Positions 10,333 through 20,550 of a DNA stretch of 64,000 nucleotides are shown in pieces. The stretch is from Bacteroidetes bacterium GWB2_32_14 (GTDB lineage Bacteria > Bacteroidota > Bacteroidia > Bacteroidales > UBA12077). The stretch's first letter is position 1; every line of letters begins with the position of its first letter. Under the pieces are notes generated by a model. It was given only the letters and a program-made list of their open reading frames with translations, ran no database searches and was not told where the DNA came from. The translations under genes were made by a program, and so were the position numbers. The stretch covers positions 166,862 through 230,861 of the forward strand of contig MENK01000001.1 in assembly GCA_001768235.1 (NCBI GenBank). The letters are read 5' to 3'.

Positions 10333-10355
10333 CGACTCTTAAAATTAAATTAAAT

Positions 10356-10547
10356 ATGATAGTAGTACCGTTAAAAGAAGGCGAAAACATCGAAAGAGCT
10401 TTAAAAAAGTTTAAAAGAAAATTTGAAAAAACTGGTGTTGTTAAGGAATTAAGAGAAAGACAAGCTTTTTCTAAACCATCCGTTCGAAAAAGAGAGCTTT
10501 TAAAGAAAGCAATCTATATTCAACAAATGCAACAAAAAGAAGAATAG
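10356..10547 (+). CDS. rpsU: 30S ribosomal protein S21
   Basis: A 63-residue basic protein matching bS21, with IVVPLKEGENIERALKKFKRK at the start and the family RKRELLKKA segment. It acts in 30S initiation. It heads the rpsU-xerC-hpf order that is common in Bacteroidota. A 70-base spacer separates it from the recombinase gene. Confidence 0.96.
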   Translation: MIVVPLKEGENIERALKKFKRKFEKTGVVKELRERQAFSKPSVRKRELLKKAIYIQQMQQKEE

Positions 10548-10617
10548 TAAATATAGGGTGAGTACTTTATATCCTTTCCCGGATATTTAATTACTTTTAA
10601 TTTCAAAATTACCCTAT

Positions 10618-11502
10618 ATGTATAAAGAACTTTTTCTAAAATATTTACAATTCGAAAAGCGATTTTCGATAAACACTGTAAAATCATACAACAATGATTT
10701 AAACCAATTTACAGAGTTTATCGAAAATTCTTTTAATGTATTTAAACCAGAAGATTCTGATGAGAAAATGATCAGGTCTTGGATTGTAAGTCTAATGGAA
10801 AAAGATTTTTCATCATTATCTGTAAATCGAAAAATTTCTACATTAAAAACTTTTTATAAGTTTTTACTTCGTGAAGGATATATCCAGATAAATCCTATGG
10901 ATAAAGTTGTTTCTCCAAAAATCACGAAAAAAATCCCACTGTTCGTCGAGGAAAAGCAAATTGCCATTCTATTAGACGATTTTTCATTTGGCAATGATTT
11001 TTCAAGTATAAGAAACCGGACAATTATCGAAATGTTTTACAATACAGGGATAAGGTTATCTGAACTTATCGGAATTAAAAACAATGATGTTGATTTATAT
11101 AACAATACTATAAAAGTTCTTGGAAAACGCCAGAAAGAAAGAATAATTCCAATTCATTCTTCTTTTGCAAAATCGCTTAAACAATATATTGAATTTAAAA
11201 ATAAAGAATTTAATGTATTTGAAAATGAGTTTTTCTTTATCACAGATAAAGGAACCCAATTATATGAAAAATTTGTATACCGGGTTGTAAATAAATACTT
11301 AAAAATAGTAACTACTATTGAGAAAAAAAGTCCTCATATTTTAAGGCATACATTTGCAACTCACATGTTAAATCATGGAGCAAATTTAAATGCAATAAAA
11401 GAACTGCTTGGACATGCAAGTCTTTCAGCAACTCAGGTATATACGCACAATACGTTTGAAAAATTAAAAACTATTTATAAACAAGCTCACCCACGAGCAT
11501 AA
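10618..11502 (+). CDS. xerC: Tyrosine recombinase XerC/XerD family
   Basis: A 294-residue site-specific recombinase with N-terminal SAM-like domain and C-terminal catalytic domain. All catalytic residues are visible: Arg146 (GIRLSEL), Lys170, His240-x-x-Arg243 (HILRH), His266 (LLGHAS) and nucleophile Tyr275. Full length and the housekeeping setting between rpsU and hpf point to the chromosome dimer-resolving Xer enzyme rather than a mobile-element integrase. The choice of XerC over XerD rests on synteny and is inference. Confidence 0.9.
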   Translation: MYKELFLKYLQFEKRFSINTVKSYNNDLNQFTEFIENSFNVFKPEDSDEKMIRSWIVSLMEKDFSSLSVNRKISTLKTFYKFLLREGYIQINPMDKVVSPKITKKIPLFVEEKQIAILLDDFSFGNDFSSIRNRTIIEMFYNTGIRLSELIGIKNNDVDLYNNTIKVLGKRQKERIIPIHSSFAKSLKQYIEFKNKEFNVFENEFFFITDKGTQLYEKFVYRVVNKYLKIVTTIEKKSPHILRHTFATHMLNHGANLNAIKELLGHASLSATQVYTHNTFEKLKTIYKQAHPRA

Positions 11503-11519
11503 ATAATGGAGGAATTACC

Positions 11520-11819
11520 ATGGACATTAAAATTCATTCAGTTCATTTTGATGCTGACAAAAAATTAGTAGATTTTGTAAATAATAAAGTTAAAAAATTT
11601 GTTCAGGTTTATGATAACATTATCGAGGCTGAAGTTTTCTTACGTCTTGAAAAAGATCAAAGTGCAGAAAATAAAATTACCGAAATAAAACTACGTATTC
11701 CGGGTAATGATTTATTTGCAAAAAAGAAAACAAAATCGTTTGAAGAATCTACTGATAATGCGATAGATGCACTAATACGCCAATTAAAAAAATCGAAAGA
11801 GAAGCAACGAGGGATGTAA
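11520..11819 (+). CDS. hpf: Ribosome hibernation promoting factor (HPF/RaiA short form)
   Basis: A 99-residue protein of the S30AE family that binds the 30S decoding region and stabilises inactive ribosomes. The N-terminal pattern MDIKIHSVHFDADKKLVDFV and the AIDALIRQLKKSKEKQRG tail are typical. This is the short form without the dimerisation domain. A clear Shine-Dalgarno GGAGG lies about 9 bases before the ATG, and xerC ends 17 bases upstream, so the two are probably co-transcribed. Confidence 0.92.
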   Translation: MDIKIHSVHFDADKKLVDFVNNKVKKFVQVYDNIIEAEVFLRLEKDQSAENKITEIKLRIPGNDLFAKKKTKSFEESTDNAIDALIRQLKKSKEKQRGM

Positions 11820-11852
11820 TATAAAAAAAAACGTAAAATTCATTTGATTTTA

Positions 11853-11883
11853 TTTGTGTTATAAATAAAAATTTATACATTTG
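11853..11883 (+). promoter_or_regulatory. Promoter of the tRNA-tuf operon
   Basis: TTTG (11853-11856) and TACATTTG (11876-11883), 19 bases apart, match the -33 and -7 boxes. Transcription would start near 11889, at the first base of a strong hairpin that precedes tRNA-Thr. Confidence 0.7.
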
Positions 11884-11887
11884 CAAA

Positions 11888-11916
11888 CCGATTTTGGAAG
11901 TATTTTCCAAAATCGG
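11888..11916 (+). promoter_or_regulatory. Perfect leader hairpin before the tRNA cluster
   Basis: CCGATTTTGGAA (11888-11899) and its exact complement TTCCAAAATCGG (11905-11916) flank a 5-base loop. A weak T-rich stretch follows. It could terminate readthrough from hpf, or sit at the 5' end of the tRNA transcript as a processing or protective structure, because the best promoter lies immediately upstream of it. Confidence 0.7.
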
Positions 11917-11928
11917 CGTTCTTTTATT

Positions 11929-12002
11929 GCCGATGTAGCTCAGTTGGCCAGAGCAGCTGATTTGTAATCAGCTGGTCGGGGGTTCGAATCCCTCCATCGG
12001 CT
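11929..12002 (+). tRNA. tRNA-Thr (UGU)
   Basis: Cloverleaf with acceptor GCCGATG/CATCGGC, discriminator T, D-arm TAGCTCAGTTGG, anticodon stem GCTGA/TCAGC with loop TTTGTAA giving anticodon TGT, and T-loop GGTTCGAATCC. The CCA end is not encoded. Confidence 0.97.
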
Positions 12003-12018
12003 CGGAAATGTTATTGTT

Positions 12019-12101
12019 GGGGAGATACCTAAGTGGCCAACAGGGGCAGACTGTAAATCTGCTGGCGTACGCCTTCGTAGGTTCGAATCCTGCTCTCCCC
12101 A
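12019..12101 (+). tRNA. tRNA-Tyr (GUA)
   Basis: Class II tRNA with a long variable arm (about 12065-12079). Acceptor GGGGAGA/TCTCCCC, anticodon stem GCAGA/TCTGC with loop CTGTAAA giving GTA, T-loop GGTTCGAATCC, discriminator A at 12101. A CCA triplet follows directly at 12102-12104, so this is the only tRNA in the cluster whose 3' end appears genomically encoded. Confidence 0.97.
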
Positions 12102-12111
12102 CCAACATTTT

Positions 12112-12184
12112 GCGGGAGTAGCTCAGTTGGTAGAGCATTAGCCTTCCAAGCTAAGGGTCGCGGATTCGAGTTCCGTCTCCCGCT
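12112..12184 (+). tRNA. tRNA-Gly (UCC)
   Basis: Acceptor GCGGGAG/CTCCCGC, discriminator T, D-arm GTAGCTCAGTTGG, anticodon stem TTAGC/GCTAA with loop CTTCCAA giving TCC, T-loop GATTCGAGTTC. No encoded CCA. Confidence 0.97.
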
Positions 12185-12193
12185 CTAATCCCT

Positions 12194-12265
12194 GCCGATG
12201 TAGCTCAGGGGTAGAGCACTTCCTTGGTAAGGAAGGGGTCATGGGTTCAATTCCCATCATTGGCT
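12194..12265 (+). tRNA. tRNA-Thr (GGU)
   Basis: Acceptor GCCGATG/CATTGGC (one G-T wobble), discriminator T, anticodon stem CTTCC/GGAAG with loop TTGGTAA giving GGT, T-loop GGTTCAATTCC. Together with the UGU isoacceptor upstream it covers threonine codons next to tuf. No encoded CCA. Confidence 0.97.
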
Positions 12266-12331
12266 CAAATTTGAATGTTTTTAAAAGTGAATGTTATTAT
12301 AAATTATCTAATTATCTAATATTTTGGAGTT

Positions 12332-13519
12332 ATGGCTAAAGAAAAATTTGACAGGTCCAAACCACACGTAAACATTGGTACTATTGGACACGTAGACCAT
12401 GGCAAAACTACTCTTACAGCTGCCATTACTATGGTTTTAGCTAAGAAAGGTTTGTCAGAAGTAAGAAGTTTTGATTCTATTGATAATGCCCCTGAAGAAA
12501 AAGAAAGAGGTATCACAATCAATACTGCACACATTGAATATCAAACAGCAAACAGACACTATGCTCACGTTGACTGTCCTGGACACGCTGACTATGTTAA
12601 AAACATGGTTACTGGTGCTGCTCAGATGGACGGTGCTATCATAGTAGTTGCTGCTACTGATGGCCCTATGCCACAAACACGCGAACACATCCTTTTAGCT
12701 CGTCAGGTAAACGTTCCCAGACTTGTTGTGTTCTTAAATAAAGTGGATATGGTTGACGATCCAGAACTTATCGAATTAGTCGAAATGGAAGTTCGTGAAT
12801 TATTAAGTTTTTACAAATTTGACGGCGATAATGCTCCTGTTATTAAAGGTTCTGCTTTAGGTGCACTTAACGGTGAAGCTAAATGGGAAGACAAAGTAAT
12901 GGAGTTAATGGACGCTGTTGATACTTATATTGAATTGCCTCCACGTGAACGTGAAAAACCATTCTTAATGCCTGTTGAAGATGTATTCTCAATTACCGGC
13001 CGTGGTACTGTTGCTACTGGTAGAATTGAAACAGGTGTTGTAAATACTGGCGACGAAGTTCAAATTATCGGTCTTGGTGCTGATAAAAAGAAATCAGTTT
13101 GTACAGGAGTTGAAATGTTCCGTAAAATCCTCGATACAGGTGAAGCTGGTGATAACGTGGGCCTTTTATTAAGAGGTGTTGATAAAGACGAAATCAGAAG
13201 AGGTATGGTTATTTGTAAACCAAATTCAATTACTCCTCATACAAAATTTAAAGCTGAAGTTTATATTTTGAAAAAAGAAGAAGGTGGACGTCATACCCCA
13301 TTCCATAATAAATATCGTCCTCAGTTTTATATCAGAACTCTTGATGTAACAGGTGAAATTATGTTGCCAGAAGGAACTGAAATGGTTATGCCTGGTGATA
13401 ACTTAACTATTATTGTTGAGCTAATTACTCCTGTTGCTGTTAACCAGGGATTACGTTTTGCTATCCGCGAAGGTGGTAGAACAGTTGGTGCTGGTCAGGT
13501 TACAGAAATTGTTGAATAA
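12332..13519 (+). CDS. tuf: Elongation factor Tu
   Basis: A 395-residue GTPase that delivers aminoacyl-tRNA to the ribosome. The P-loop GHVDHGKT (residues 19-26), switch segment [12 protein letters not shown] and base-recognition NKVDMVD are intact, and domains II and III are complete to the terminal QVTEIVE. It stands between tRNA genes, with 66 bases from tRNA-Thr and a hairpin before tRNA-Trp, so it is likely transcribed with the tRNAs and processed. A GGAG lies just before the start. Confidence 0.98.
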   Translation: MAKEKFDRSKPHVNIGTIGHVDHGKTTLTAAITMVLAKKGLSEVRSFDSIDNAPEEKERGITINTAHIEYQTANRHYAHVDCPGHADYVKNMVTGAAQMDGAIIVVAATDGPMPQTREHILLARQVNVPRLVVFLNKVDMVDDPELIELVEMEVRELLSFYKFDGDNAPVIKGSALGALNGEAKWEDKVMELMDAVDTYIELPPREREKPFLMPVEDVFSITGRGTVATGRIETGVVNTGDEVQIIGLGADKKKSVCTGVEMFRKILDTGEAGDNVGLLLRGVDKDEIRRGMVICKPNSITPHTKFKAEVYILKKEEGGRHTPFHNKYRPQFYIRTLDVTGEIMLPEGTEMVMPGDNLTIIVELITPVAVNQGLRFAIREGGRTVGAGQVTEIVE

Positions 13520-13528
13520 ATCAGTATA

Positions 13529-13561
13529 AATAAAGATTCGTGAAATATTCGAATCTTTATT
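13529..13561 (+). terminator. Hairpin between tuf and tRNA-Trp
   Basis: A perfect 12-bp stem, AATAAAGATTCG with CGAATCTTTATT around a 9-base loop, lies 10 bases after the tuf stop and 4 bases before tRNA-Trp. No T run follows, so it may be an mRNA 3' end or processing signal rather than a true terminator. Confidence 0.65.
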
Positions 13562-13565
13562 AAAC

Positions 13566-13638
13566 ACGGGTGTAGCTCAGCTGGTAGAGCAGTGGTCTCC
13601 AAAACCAAAGGTCGTGAGTTCGATCCTTACCACCCGTG
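13566..13638 (+). tRNA. tRNA-Trp (CCA anticodon)
   Basis: Acceptor ACGGGTG/CACCCGT, discriminator G, D-arm TAGCTCAGCTGG, anticodon loop CTCCAAA giving CCA, T-loop AGTTCGATCC. The first anticodon-stem pair is a G-A mismatch (27-43), the other four pair normally. Located between tuf and secE as in many bacteria. Confidence 0.95.
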
Positions 13639-13656
13639 CAAATTTTATTAAAGAAC

Positions 13657-13848
13657 ATGAAACTTAAAATCTATTTTCAAGAAGCATTTAACGAACTTAT
13701 ACATAAAGTTTCCTGGCCTACATGGTCAGAATTGCAGAATAGCGCAATTGTTGTTATGATTGCTTCCTTAATCATCGCATTAATTATTTTTGTGATGGAT
13801 ATTAGTTTTCAAAATTTAATGGACATAATTTACAGTTTATTCTATTAA
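13657..13848 (+). CDS. secE: Preprotein translocase subunit SecE
   Basis: A 63-residue single-span SecE that clamps SecY in the Sec translocon. The conserved cytoplasmic helix [19 protein letters not shown] precedes one membrane helix (about residues 28-48). An in-frame ATG at 13636 would start inside tRNA-Trp, so I place the start at 13657. nusG follows after 13 bases, the classical secE-nusG order. Confidence 0.93.
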   Translation: MKLKIYFQEAFNELIHKVSWPTWSELQNSAIVVMIASLIIALIIFVMDISFQNLMDIIYSLFY

Positions 13849-13861
13849 TCTAAGAAGAAAC

Positions 13862-14407
13862 ATGGCTGAAGTTGAAAAGAAGTGGTATGTTCTCCGGGCT
13901 ATTGGTGGAAAAGAAAAAAAGGTGAAAGAGTATATCGAGAGCGAAATAGCCAGACTTAAATTACAAGATTATGTTTCTCAGGTATTAATTCCAACTGAAA
14001 AAGTGTACCAAATCAGAAATGGGAAAAAAATTAGCAAAGAAAGAAGTTTTTTCCCTGGTTACGTTCTGATAGAAGCCGCTTTAGTTGGAGAAATTCCACA
14101 TATCCTGAAAAATATTACCAATGTAATTGGCTTCCTTGAGTCGGAAGGTGACAACCCAACTCCTTTGCGTCAGTCTGAAGTAAATCGTATATTAGGTAAA
14201 GTTGATGAACTAGCAGAAAGCGACGAAGAATTGAATGTTCCTTTTTTTGTTGGAGAAACTGTAAAAGTTATAGATGGTCCGTTTAATAGTTTCAATGGTG
14301 TTATTGAAGAAGTTAACGATGAAAAGAAAAAATTAAAAGTAATGGTTAAAATCTTTGGTAGAAAAACACCACTGGAATTAAGTTTTATGCAAGTCGAAAA
14401 AGAGTAA
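13862..14407 (+). CDS. nusG: Transcription termination/antitermination factor NusG
   Basis: A 181-residue protein with N-terminal NGN domain ([20 protein letters not shown], and [10 protein letters not shown]) that contacts RNA polymerase, and a C-terminal KOW domain around [21 protein letters not shown] that contacts Rho or S10. Complete and in canonical position before rplK, 23 bases away. Confidence 0.97.
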   Translation: MAEVEKKWYVLRAIGGKEKKVKEYIESEIARLKLQDYVSQVLIPTEKVYQIRNGKKISKERSFFPGYVLIEAALVGEIPHILKNITNVIGFLESEGDNPTPLRQSEVNRILGKVDELAESDEELNVPFFVGETVKVIDGPFNSFNGVIEEVNDEKKKLKVMVKIFGRKTPLELSFMQVEKE

Positions 14408-14430
14408 ATTTTTAAGAACAAATTTAGATT

Positions 14431-14874
14431 ATGGCAAAAGAAATTGCTGGTTTAATTAAATTGCAAATAAAAGGTGGTGCTGCAAACCCATCTCCACCAG
14501 TAGGTCCTGCATTAGGTTCCAAAGGTGTAAATATAATGGAGTTTTGCAAGCAGTTTAATGCAAGAACACAGGATAAAGCCGGTAAGGTTATACCTGTGGT
14601 TATTACTGTTTATAGCGACAAATCTTTCGATTTTGTAACTAAAACTCCTCCTGTAGCTGTTCAACTACTTGAAGTATCCAAATTAAAATCAGGATCTGCT
14701 GAACCCAATAGAAATAAAGTAGCTTCTATTACATGGGATCAGGTACGTGCAATTGCAGAAGATAAGATGGCTGATTTGAATGCTTTTACAATTGATTCAG
14801 CTATGAAGATGGTAGCCGGAACCGCCAGAAGTATGGGTATCACTGTAAAAGGTGATTTTCCGGGTAATAAATAA
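14431..14874 (+). CDS. rplK: 50S ribosomal protein L11
   Basis: A 147-residue uL11, part of the GTPase-associated centre. Hallmarks are the proline-rich [22 protein letters not shown] stretch (given here as two parts: [12 protein letters not shown] and [10 protein letters not shown]) and the C-terminal ARSMGITV. First gene of the L11-L1 pair; rplA begins 23 bases later. Confidence 0.98.
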   Translation: MAKEIAGLIKLQIKGGAANPSPPVGPALGSKGVNIMEFCKQFNARTQDKAGKVIPVVITVYSDKSFDFVTKTPPVAVQLLEVSKLKSGSAEPNRNKVASITWDQVRAIAEDKMADLNAFTIDSAMKMVAGTARSMGITVKGDFPGNK

Positions 14875-14897
14875 TATCTAATATTTCGAAAGAAGTT

Positions 14898-15587
14898 ATG
14901 ACAAAACTTACTAAAAATAGAAAGATTGCCATCCAAAAGATCGATATTGGTAAACAATATACTATTGAAGAAGCATCAAACCTGGTAAAAGAAATTACTA
15001 CCACTAAATTTGATGCATCAGTGGATCTTGATGTGCGATTAGGAGTTGACCCTAGAAAATCTAACCAAATGGTTCGTGGTGTTGTTACATTACCTCATGG
15101 TACTGGTAAAACAGCAAGAGTTTTAGTTCTTTGTACTCCTGATAAGGAAGAAGAAGCTAAAGCGGCAGGAGCCGATTATGTTGGTTTAGATGACTACATT
15201 GAAAAAATAAAAGGTGGATGGACAGATGTTGATGTAATTATCACGATGCCTCCAGTTATGGCAAAAGTTGGTGCTTTAGGTCGAATTTTAGGCCCTCGCG
15301 GTTTAATGCCAAATCCAAAAACAGGTACTGTTACAATGGAAGTTGGTAAAGCTGTTGAAGAAGTTAAAAAAGGAAAAATAGATTTCAAAGTTGATAAATT
15401 TGGGATTATCCATTCAGCTATTGGAAAAGTTTCTTTCGAACCTAAAAAATTGGTTGACAATGTAAGAGAATTTATTGCTATGGTTAATAAACTTAAACCA
15501 TCTGCAGCAAAAGGAACTTATATACAGAGTGTTTACCTTTCTAGCACAATGAGTCCAGGAATTAAAATAGATACTAAATCTATTTAA
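14898..15587 (+). CDS. rplA: 50S ribosomal protein L1
   Basis: A 229-residue uL1 of the ribosomal L1 stalk, often an autoregulator of its own operon. It shows the signature [18 protein letters not shown] and the preceding [13 protein letters not shown] did not find a clear copy of the L1-binding mRNA element in the short rplK leader. rplJ follows after 36 bases. Confidence 0.98.
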   Translation: MTKLTKNRKIAIQKIDIGKQYTIEEASNLVKEITTTKFDASVDLDVRLGVDPRKSNQMVRGVVTLPHGTGKTARVLVLCTPDKEEEAKAAGADYVGLDDYIEKIKGGWTDVDVIITMPPVMAKVGALGRILGPRGLMPNPKTGTVTMEVGKAVEEVKKGKIDFKVDKFGIIHSAIGKVSFEPKKLVDNVREFIAMVNKLKPSAAKGTYIQSVYLSSTMSPGIKIDTKSI

Positions 15588-15623
15588 ATTCTAATTTGAC
15601 ATTAAAGAGTAAAAAATTTTATT

Positions 15624-16145
15624 ATGAAACGCGAAGAGAAAGATATAATTGTAAACAATCTTGTTGATCAATTAAAAAACGCAACACATTTTTATCTTGC
15701 TGATGCCAGTGAACTAAATGCAGAAAGTACCAGTTTGCTTCGTAGAAAATGTTTCGAAAACAACATTCAAATGTTGGTTGTTAAAAACACACTTCTAAAA
15801 AGAGCACTACAAAAAACAGATTACCAGGTAGAAGAACTTTACCCTGTATTAGAAGGGCCTACTGCAATAATGTTTACTGAAACTGGAAATGCTCCGGCAA
15901 AACTGATCAAAGAGTTCCGAAAAAAATTCCCAAAACCTATTTTAAAAGGAGCTTATGTTGAAGAATCAGTATATGTTGGCGATGATCAGTTAGAAGCATT
16001 AGTAAATGTGAAATCTAAAGAAGAATTACTGGGCGAACTTATTGGATTATTACAATCACCAATAAAAACAGTAATTTCACAGCTTAAAACAGGAAATAAC
16101 ATCCTAGCAGGTGTTCTTGAAACACTATCAGATAAAAAAGAATAA
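15624..16145 (+). CDS. rplJ: 50S ribosomal protein L10
   Basis: A 173-residue uL10 that anchors L12 dimers to the stalk base. The N-terminal segment MKREEKDIIVNNLVDQL and NTLLKRAL match the family, and the C-terminal helix region provides the L12 docking site. It precedes rplL by 36 bases, as expected. Confidence 0.97.
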   Translation: MKREEKDIIVNNLVDQLKNATHFYLADASELNAESTSLLRRKCFENNIQMLVVKNTLLKRALQKTDYQVEELYPVLEGPTAIMFTETGNAPAKLIKEFRKKFPKPILKGAYVEESVYVGDDQLEALVNVKSKEELLGELIGLLQSPIKTVISQLKTGNNILAGVLETLSDKKE

Positions 16146-16181
16146 GGAAAATAAGTAATTAAATTTTAAAAATAAGTAAAA

Positions 16182-16556
16182 ATGGCAGATTTAAAAGCGT
16201 TTGCAGAACAGTTGGTTAACTTAACTGTAAAAGAAGTAAATGAATTAGCAAACATATTAAAAGAAGAATATGGTATAGAACCTGCAGCTGCAGCAGTAGC
16301 TGTAGCAGGACCTGCAGCCGGTGGCGAAGCAGCAGCAGCTGAAAAAACCCAATTTGATGTTGTCTTAAAAGCAGCAGGTGGCGCTAAATTACAAATTGTA
16401 AAATTAGTAAAAGAATTAACTGGTTTAGGACTTAAAGAAGCTAAAGAACTAGTTGATGCTGCACCTAAAGCGGTTAAAGAAGGTATCTCTAAACAAGAAG
16501 CTGAATCACTTAAACAACAATTAGAAGAAGCAGGAGCAGAAGTTGAACTTAAATAG
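16182..16556 (+). CDS. rplL: 50S ribosomal protein L7/L12
   Basis: A 124-residue bL12 with N-terminal dimerisation helices, an alanine-rich hinge (about residues 35-52, [19 protein letters not shown]) and the C-terminal factor-binding domain with [18 protein letters not shown]. It is followed by a hairpin with T run that probably lowers readthrough into rpoB. Confidence 0.98.
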   Translation: MADLKAFAEQLVNLTVKEVNELANILKEEYGIEPAAAAVAVAGPAAGGEAAAAEKTQFDVVLKAAGGAKLQIVKLVKELTGLGLKEAKELVDAAPKAVKEGISKQEAESLKQQLEEAGAEVELK

Positions 16557-16582
16557 GGTTAACCTAACATACTAACTTTCAG

Positions 16583-16630
16583 GGTTTAGAGTCCTTTTGT
16601 TTAGGATTCTAAGCCTTTTTATTATTTTTT
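16583..16630 (+). terminator. Attenuator-like hairpin between rplL and rpoB
   Basis: GGTTTAGAGTCC (16583-16594) pairs with GGATTCTAAGCC (16604-16615), twelve pairs including two G-U, followed by TTTTT and a further T-rich run. Placement matches the partial terminator known between rplL and rpoB in other bacteria, which sets the ratio of L12 to polymerase. Confidence 0.8.
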
Positions 16631-16659
16631 TGTTTGAGTTCAATTAATTCATTACGTAA

Positions 16660-19600
16660 ATGTCTTCAAATATTACCAATAAACGAATTAGTTTCGCATC
16701 AACTAAAAATAAGCTGGAATATCCTGATTTTCTTGAAATTCAATTAAAATCATTTAAAGAGTTCTTTCAGCTTAATTCTATTCCTGAAGAAAGAAAAAAA
16801 GAAGGCTTATACCAGGTCTTTAGCGAAAACTTTCCAATCACTGATACCAGGAATAACTTTGTACTTGAATTTTTAGATTATTATATCGATCCACCCAGGT
16901 ATTCTATTGAAGAATGTATTGAACGTGGATTAACTTTTAGCGTTCCGTTAAAAGCAAAACTTAAATTGTATTGCACCGATCCTGAACATGAGGATTTCGA
17001 TACAGTTATTCAGGATGTATATCTTGGAACAGTTCCATACATGACCGAAAGAGGTACTTTCGTTATAAATGGCGCGGAGCGTGTTATTGTATCTCAATTA
17101 CACCGTTCTCCTGGTGTATTTTTTGGTCAAAGCTTACATGCAAATGGAACAAAACTCTACTCGGCTAGAATTATTCCATTCCGTGGCTCATGGATCGAGT
17201 TTGCTACCGACATCAATAATGTGATGTATGCTTATATCGACCGTAAAAAGAAATTACCTGTAACTACTCTTTTAAGAGCTATTGGTTACGAGAGTGATAA
17301 AGAAATTCTTGAAATCTTTAACCTCGCTGACGAGGTGAAAGTTTCAAAATCCGGATTAAAAAAATATGTTGGACGAAAACTTGCAGCCCGTGTTTTAAAA
17401 TCATGGGTTGAAGATTTTGTTGATGAAGATACCGGTGAAGTTGTTTCTATTGAACGTAATGAAGTTATTATCGACAGAGAAACAGTTATTGAAAATGAAC
17501 ATGTTGATCAGATTGTTGATTCTGGTGCAAAAACAATATTGGTTCATAAAGAAGATCAGAGCATAACCGATTTTGCAATTATTTACAATACCTTGCAGAA
17601 AGATCCCTGTAACTCGGAAAAAGAAGCTGTATTGCATATTTACAGACAACTTCGAAATTCTGAACCACCAGATGAAGCAACTGCCCGTGATGTAATCGAT
17701 AAGCTTTTCTTCTCCGATAAACGATACGATCTTGGTGATGTTGGACGTTACAGGTTAAATAAAAAACTTAACCTTGAAACACCGGTAGAGACCAAAGTCC
17801 TGACAAATGCAGATATAATTCAAATTATTAAATATCTTATTGAATTAATAAATTCAAAAACAGATGTTGATGATATTGACCATTTAAGCAATCGTAGGGT
17901 ACGAACTGTTGGCGAACAATTATCAAATCAATTTGGAGTTGGTTTAGCTCGTATGGCAAGAACTATTCGTGAGCGAATGAATGTTCGCGATAACGAGGTA
18001 TTTACTCCAATCGATTTAATTAATTCAAAAACATTGTCATCTGTAATAAACTCTTTCTTTGGAACGAACCAGTTATCACAATTTATGGATCAAACGAACC
18101 CGCTGGGTGAAATGACTCATAAACGACGTATGTCGGCTTTAGGCCCTGGTGGATTATCGAGAGAAAGAGCCGGTTTCGAAGTACGTGACGTGCATTATAC
18201 CCATTACGGAAGATTATGCCCTATTGAAACTCCTGAAGGCCCAAACATCGGTCTTATTTCATCTTTATGCGTTTATGCAAAAATTAATGATTTAGGATTT
18301 ATTGAAACTCCTTACAGAAAAGTTACTGAAGGCAAAGTTGATTTAAGTGACGAAGGAGTGATATTTTTAAGTGCCGAAGAAGAAGAAGGTGTAACAATTG
18401 CCCAGGCGAATGCTCCAATTAGTGATGAAGGCAAGTTTATAAACCCCAGGATTAAATCACGTTTTGAAGCAGATTACCCATTGGCAACTCCGGAAGAAGT
18501 TAAGCTTATGGATGTTGCTCCAAACCAGATTGCTTCTATCGCAGCATCACTTATTCCATTTTTGGAGCATGATGATGCAAACCGTGCCCTCATGGGTTCG
18601 AATATGACGCGTCAGGCCGTTCCTTTATTAGTGCCCGAAGCTCCAATAGTTGGTACTGGTTTGGAAGAATACGTGGTTAGCGATTCAAGAGTACAAATTG
18701 TAGCTGAAGGAAACGGTATAGTTGAATATGTTGATGCCGAAGAAATTATTATTCGTTACGAAAGAACAGAGGAAGAACGTTTTATCAGCTTCGATGATGA
18801 TACTATTCGATATAAATTGCTTAAATTCTCTAAAACAAATCAGAACACCTGTATCAATTTAAAACCAATTGTTCGTAAAGGGCAAAAAGTTACCAAAGGC
18901 CAGATTTTAACCGATGGATATGGTACTGATAAAGGAGAATTAGCTTTAGGACGAAATTTAAAAGTCGCATTTATGCCTTGGAAAGGGTATAATTTCGAAG
19001 ATGCTATTGTAATTTCAGAAAATGTTGTTAAAAACGATGTTTTCACTTCAATTCATATTGATGAGTATGTCCTTGAAGTTCGTGATACCAAACGAGGCCT
19101 TGAAGAACTAACAGCAGATATTCCTAATGTTAGCGAAGAAGCAACCAAAGATCTTGACGAGAATGGTTTAATTCGAATAGGTGCTCATGTTAAACCAGGT
19201 GATATTCTTATTGGTAAAATTACTCCTAAAGGAGAATCTGACCCCTCACCTGAAGAAAAATTATTACGAGCAATATTTGGTGATAAAGCCGGCGATGTTA
19301 AAGATGCTTCTTTAAAAGCTTCTCCTTCATTAAGTGGCGTTGTTATCGATAAAAAATTATTCTCGAGAGCAATAAAAGATAAAAAATCGAAAAATACCGA
19401 TAAAGGTGAACTCGATGCTGTTGAAAAAGAGTTTAACCTGAAAGTTGAACAATTAACAAACAAGCTTATTGACAAGTTGTCAATTCTTATTAATGGTAAG
19501 ACCTCACAAGGTGTTAAAGATTATTATAATGCCGATGTAGTTGCAAAAGGTGTAAAATTCACAACAAAGATTTTACAGGAAATTGATTACATGAATATCA

Positions 19601-20472
19601 ATCCGTATAAATGGACTACCGATAAAGATAAAAATGACATTATCAGAGGCTTAATACATAATTATATTGTAAAATATAAAACTCTTGACTCTCAGGTTAA
19701 GCGTAAAAAATACAATATTACTATTGGTGACGAGCTTCCAACAGGAATTATTCAAATGGCAAAAGTTTATATTGCTAAAAAGAGAAAAGTTACTGTTGGT
19801 GATAAAATGGCAGGAAGACACGGGAATAAAGGTATAGTTGCCAGAATAGTTCGTGTTGAAGATATGCCTTTCTTAGAAGATGGAACTCCGGTTGATATAG
19901 TTCTTAATCCTCTTGGCGTACCTTCTCGTATGAACCTTGGACAGATTTATGAATCTGTTTTAGCCTGGGCAGGTAAAAAGTTAGGAGTTAAATTTGCAAC
20001 CCCGATTTTCGATGGTGCAACCCTTGATCAGATTACCGAATACACGACAAAAGCCGGATTACCCGCGTATGGCAGAACACAACTTTATGATGGCGGAACA
20101 GGTGAGAAGTTCGACCAACCAGCTACAGTAGGACTAATTTACATGTTAAAATTAGGTCACATGGTTGAAGATAAAATGCACGCCCGTTCAATTGGCCCAT
20201 ATTCATTAATTACTCAGCAACCACTTGGAGGTAAAGCTCAATTTGGTGGTCAGCGTTTTGGTGAAATGGAAGTGTGGGCTCTTGAAGCATTTGGTGCATC
20301 AAATATTTTACAGGAAATTCTTACTGTAAAATCAGATGACGTTAATGGTAGAGCCCGTGCTTACGAAGCCATTGTTAAAGGAGAACCCATGCCACAACCT
20401 GGTATTCCTGAATCGTTGAACGTATTGTTACACGAACTTCGCGGATTAGGGTTAAGTGTTAACCTTGACTAA
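16660..20472 (+). CDS. rpoB: RNA polymerase beta subunit
   Basis: A 1270-residue beta subunit, close to the usual Bacteroidota length. Visible landmarks are the rifampicin-pocket segments [19 protein letters not shown] and [19 protein letters not shown], the NIGLISSL stretch, and the C-terminal [20 protein letters not shown] clamp anchor. The pocket residues are of wild-type appearance, with no change obviously linked to rifampicin resistance. It is paired with rpoC 78 bases downstream. Confidence 0.99.
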   Translation: MSSNITNKRISFASTKNKLEYPDFLEIQLKSFKEFFQLNSIPEERKKEGLYQVFSENFPITDTRNNFVLEFLDYYIDPPRYSIEECIERGLTFSVPLKAKLKLYCTDPEHEDFDTVIQDVYLGTVPYMTERGTFVINGAERVIVSQLHRSPGVFFGQSLHANGTKLYSARIIPFRGSWIEFATDINNVMYAYIDRKKKLPVTTLLRAIGYESDKEILEIFNLADEVKVSKSGLKKYVGRKLAARVLKSWVEDFVDEDTGEVVSIERNEVIIDRETVIENEHVDQIVDSGAKTILVHKEDQSITDFAIIYNTLQKDPCNSEKEAVLHIYRQLRNSEPPDEATARDVIDKLFFSDKRYDLGDVGRYRLNKKLNLETPVETKVLTNADIIQIIKYLIELINSKTDVDDIDHLSNRRVRTVGEQLSNQFGVGLARMARTIRERMNVRDNEVFTPIDLINSKTLSSVINSFFGTNQLSQFMDQTNPLGEMTHKRRMSALGPGGLSRERAGFEVRDVHYTHYGRLCPIETPEGPNIGLISSLCVYAKINDLGFIETPYRKVTEGKVDLSDEGVIFLSAEEEEGVTIAQANAPISDEGKFINPRIKSRFEADYPLATPEEVKLMDVAPNQIASIAASLIPFLEHDDANRALMGSNMTRQAVPLLVPEAPIVGTGLEEYVVSDSRVQIVAEGNGIVEYVDAEEIIIRYERTEEERFISFDDDTIRYKLLKFSKTNQNTCINLKPIVRKGQKVTKGQILTDGYGTDKGELALGRNLKVAFMPWKGYNFEDAIVISENVVKNDVFTSIHIDEYVLEVRDTKRGLEELTADIPNVSEEATKDLDENGLIRIGAHVKPGDILIGKITPKGESDPSPEEKLLRAIFGDKAGDVKDASLKASPSLSGVVIDKKLFSRAIKDKKSKNTDKGELDAVEKEFNLKVEQLTNKLIDKLSILINGKTSQGVKDYYNADVVAKGVKFTTKILQEIDYMNINPYKWTTDKDKNDIIRGLIHNYIVKYKTLDSQVKRKKYNITIGDELPTGIIQMAKVYIAKKRKVTVGDKMAGRHGNKGIVARIVRVEDMPFLEDGTPVDIVLNPLGVPSRMNLGQIYESVLAWAGKKLGVKFATPIFDGATLDQITEYTTKAGLPAYGRTQLYDGGTGEKFDQPATVGLIYMLKLGHMVEDKMHARSIGPYSLITQQPLGGKAQFGGQRFGEMEVWALEAFGASNILQEILTVKSDDVNGRARAYEAIVKGEPMPQPGIPESLNVLLHELRGLGLSVNLD

Positions 20473-20485
20473 ATTCTTATAAAGC

Positions 20486-20525
20486 AGAATGCTGGACAAA
20501 TCTGGCATTCTTTATGTTTTTTTAT
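20486..20525 (+). terminator. Hairpin between rpoB and rpoC
   Basis: AGAATGC (20486-20492) pairs with GCATTCT (20505-20511) around a 12-base loop and is followed by TTATG and seven T. It is weaker than the other terminators in the window and may act as an intra-operon attenuator or mRNA stabiliser. Confidence 0.6.
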
Positions 20526-20550
20526 ATTTAATACATTTAATACTCATTAT

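Noticed and set aside
10618..11502. Recombinase gene as sign of an integrated mobile element
   Set aside because: Setting between rpsU and hpf and absence of att-like repeats support the housekeeping Xer enzyme.
13636..13656. Upstream in-frame start for secE
   Set aside because: It would begin inside the tRNA-Trp 3' end; the ATG at 13657 gives the normal SecE length.
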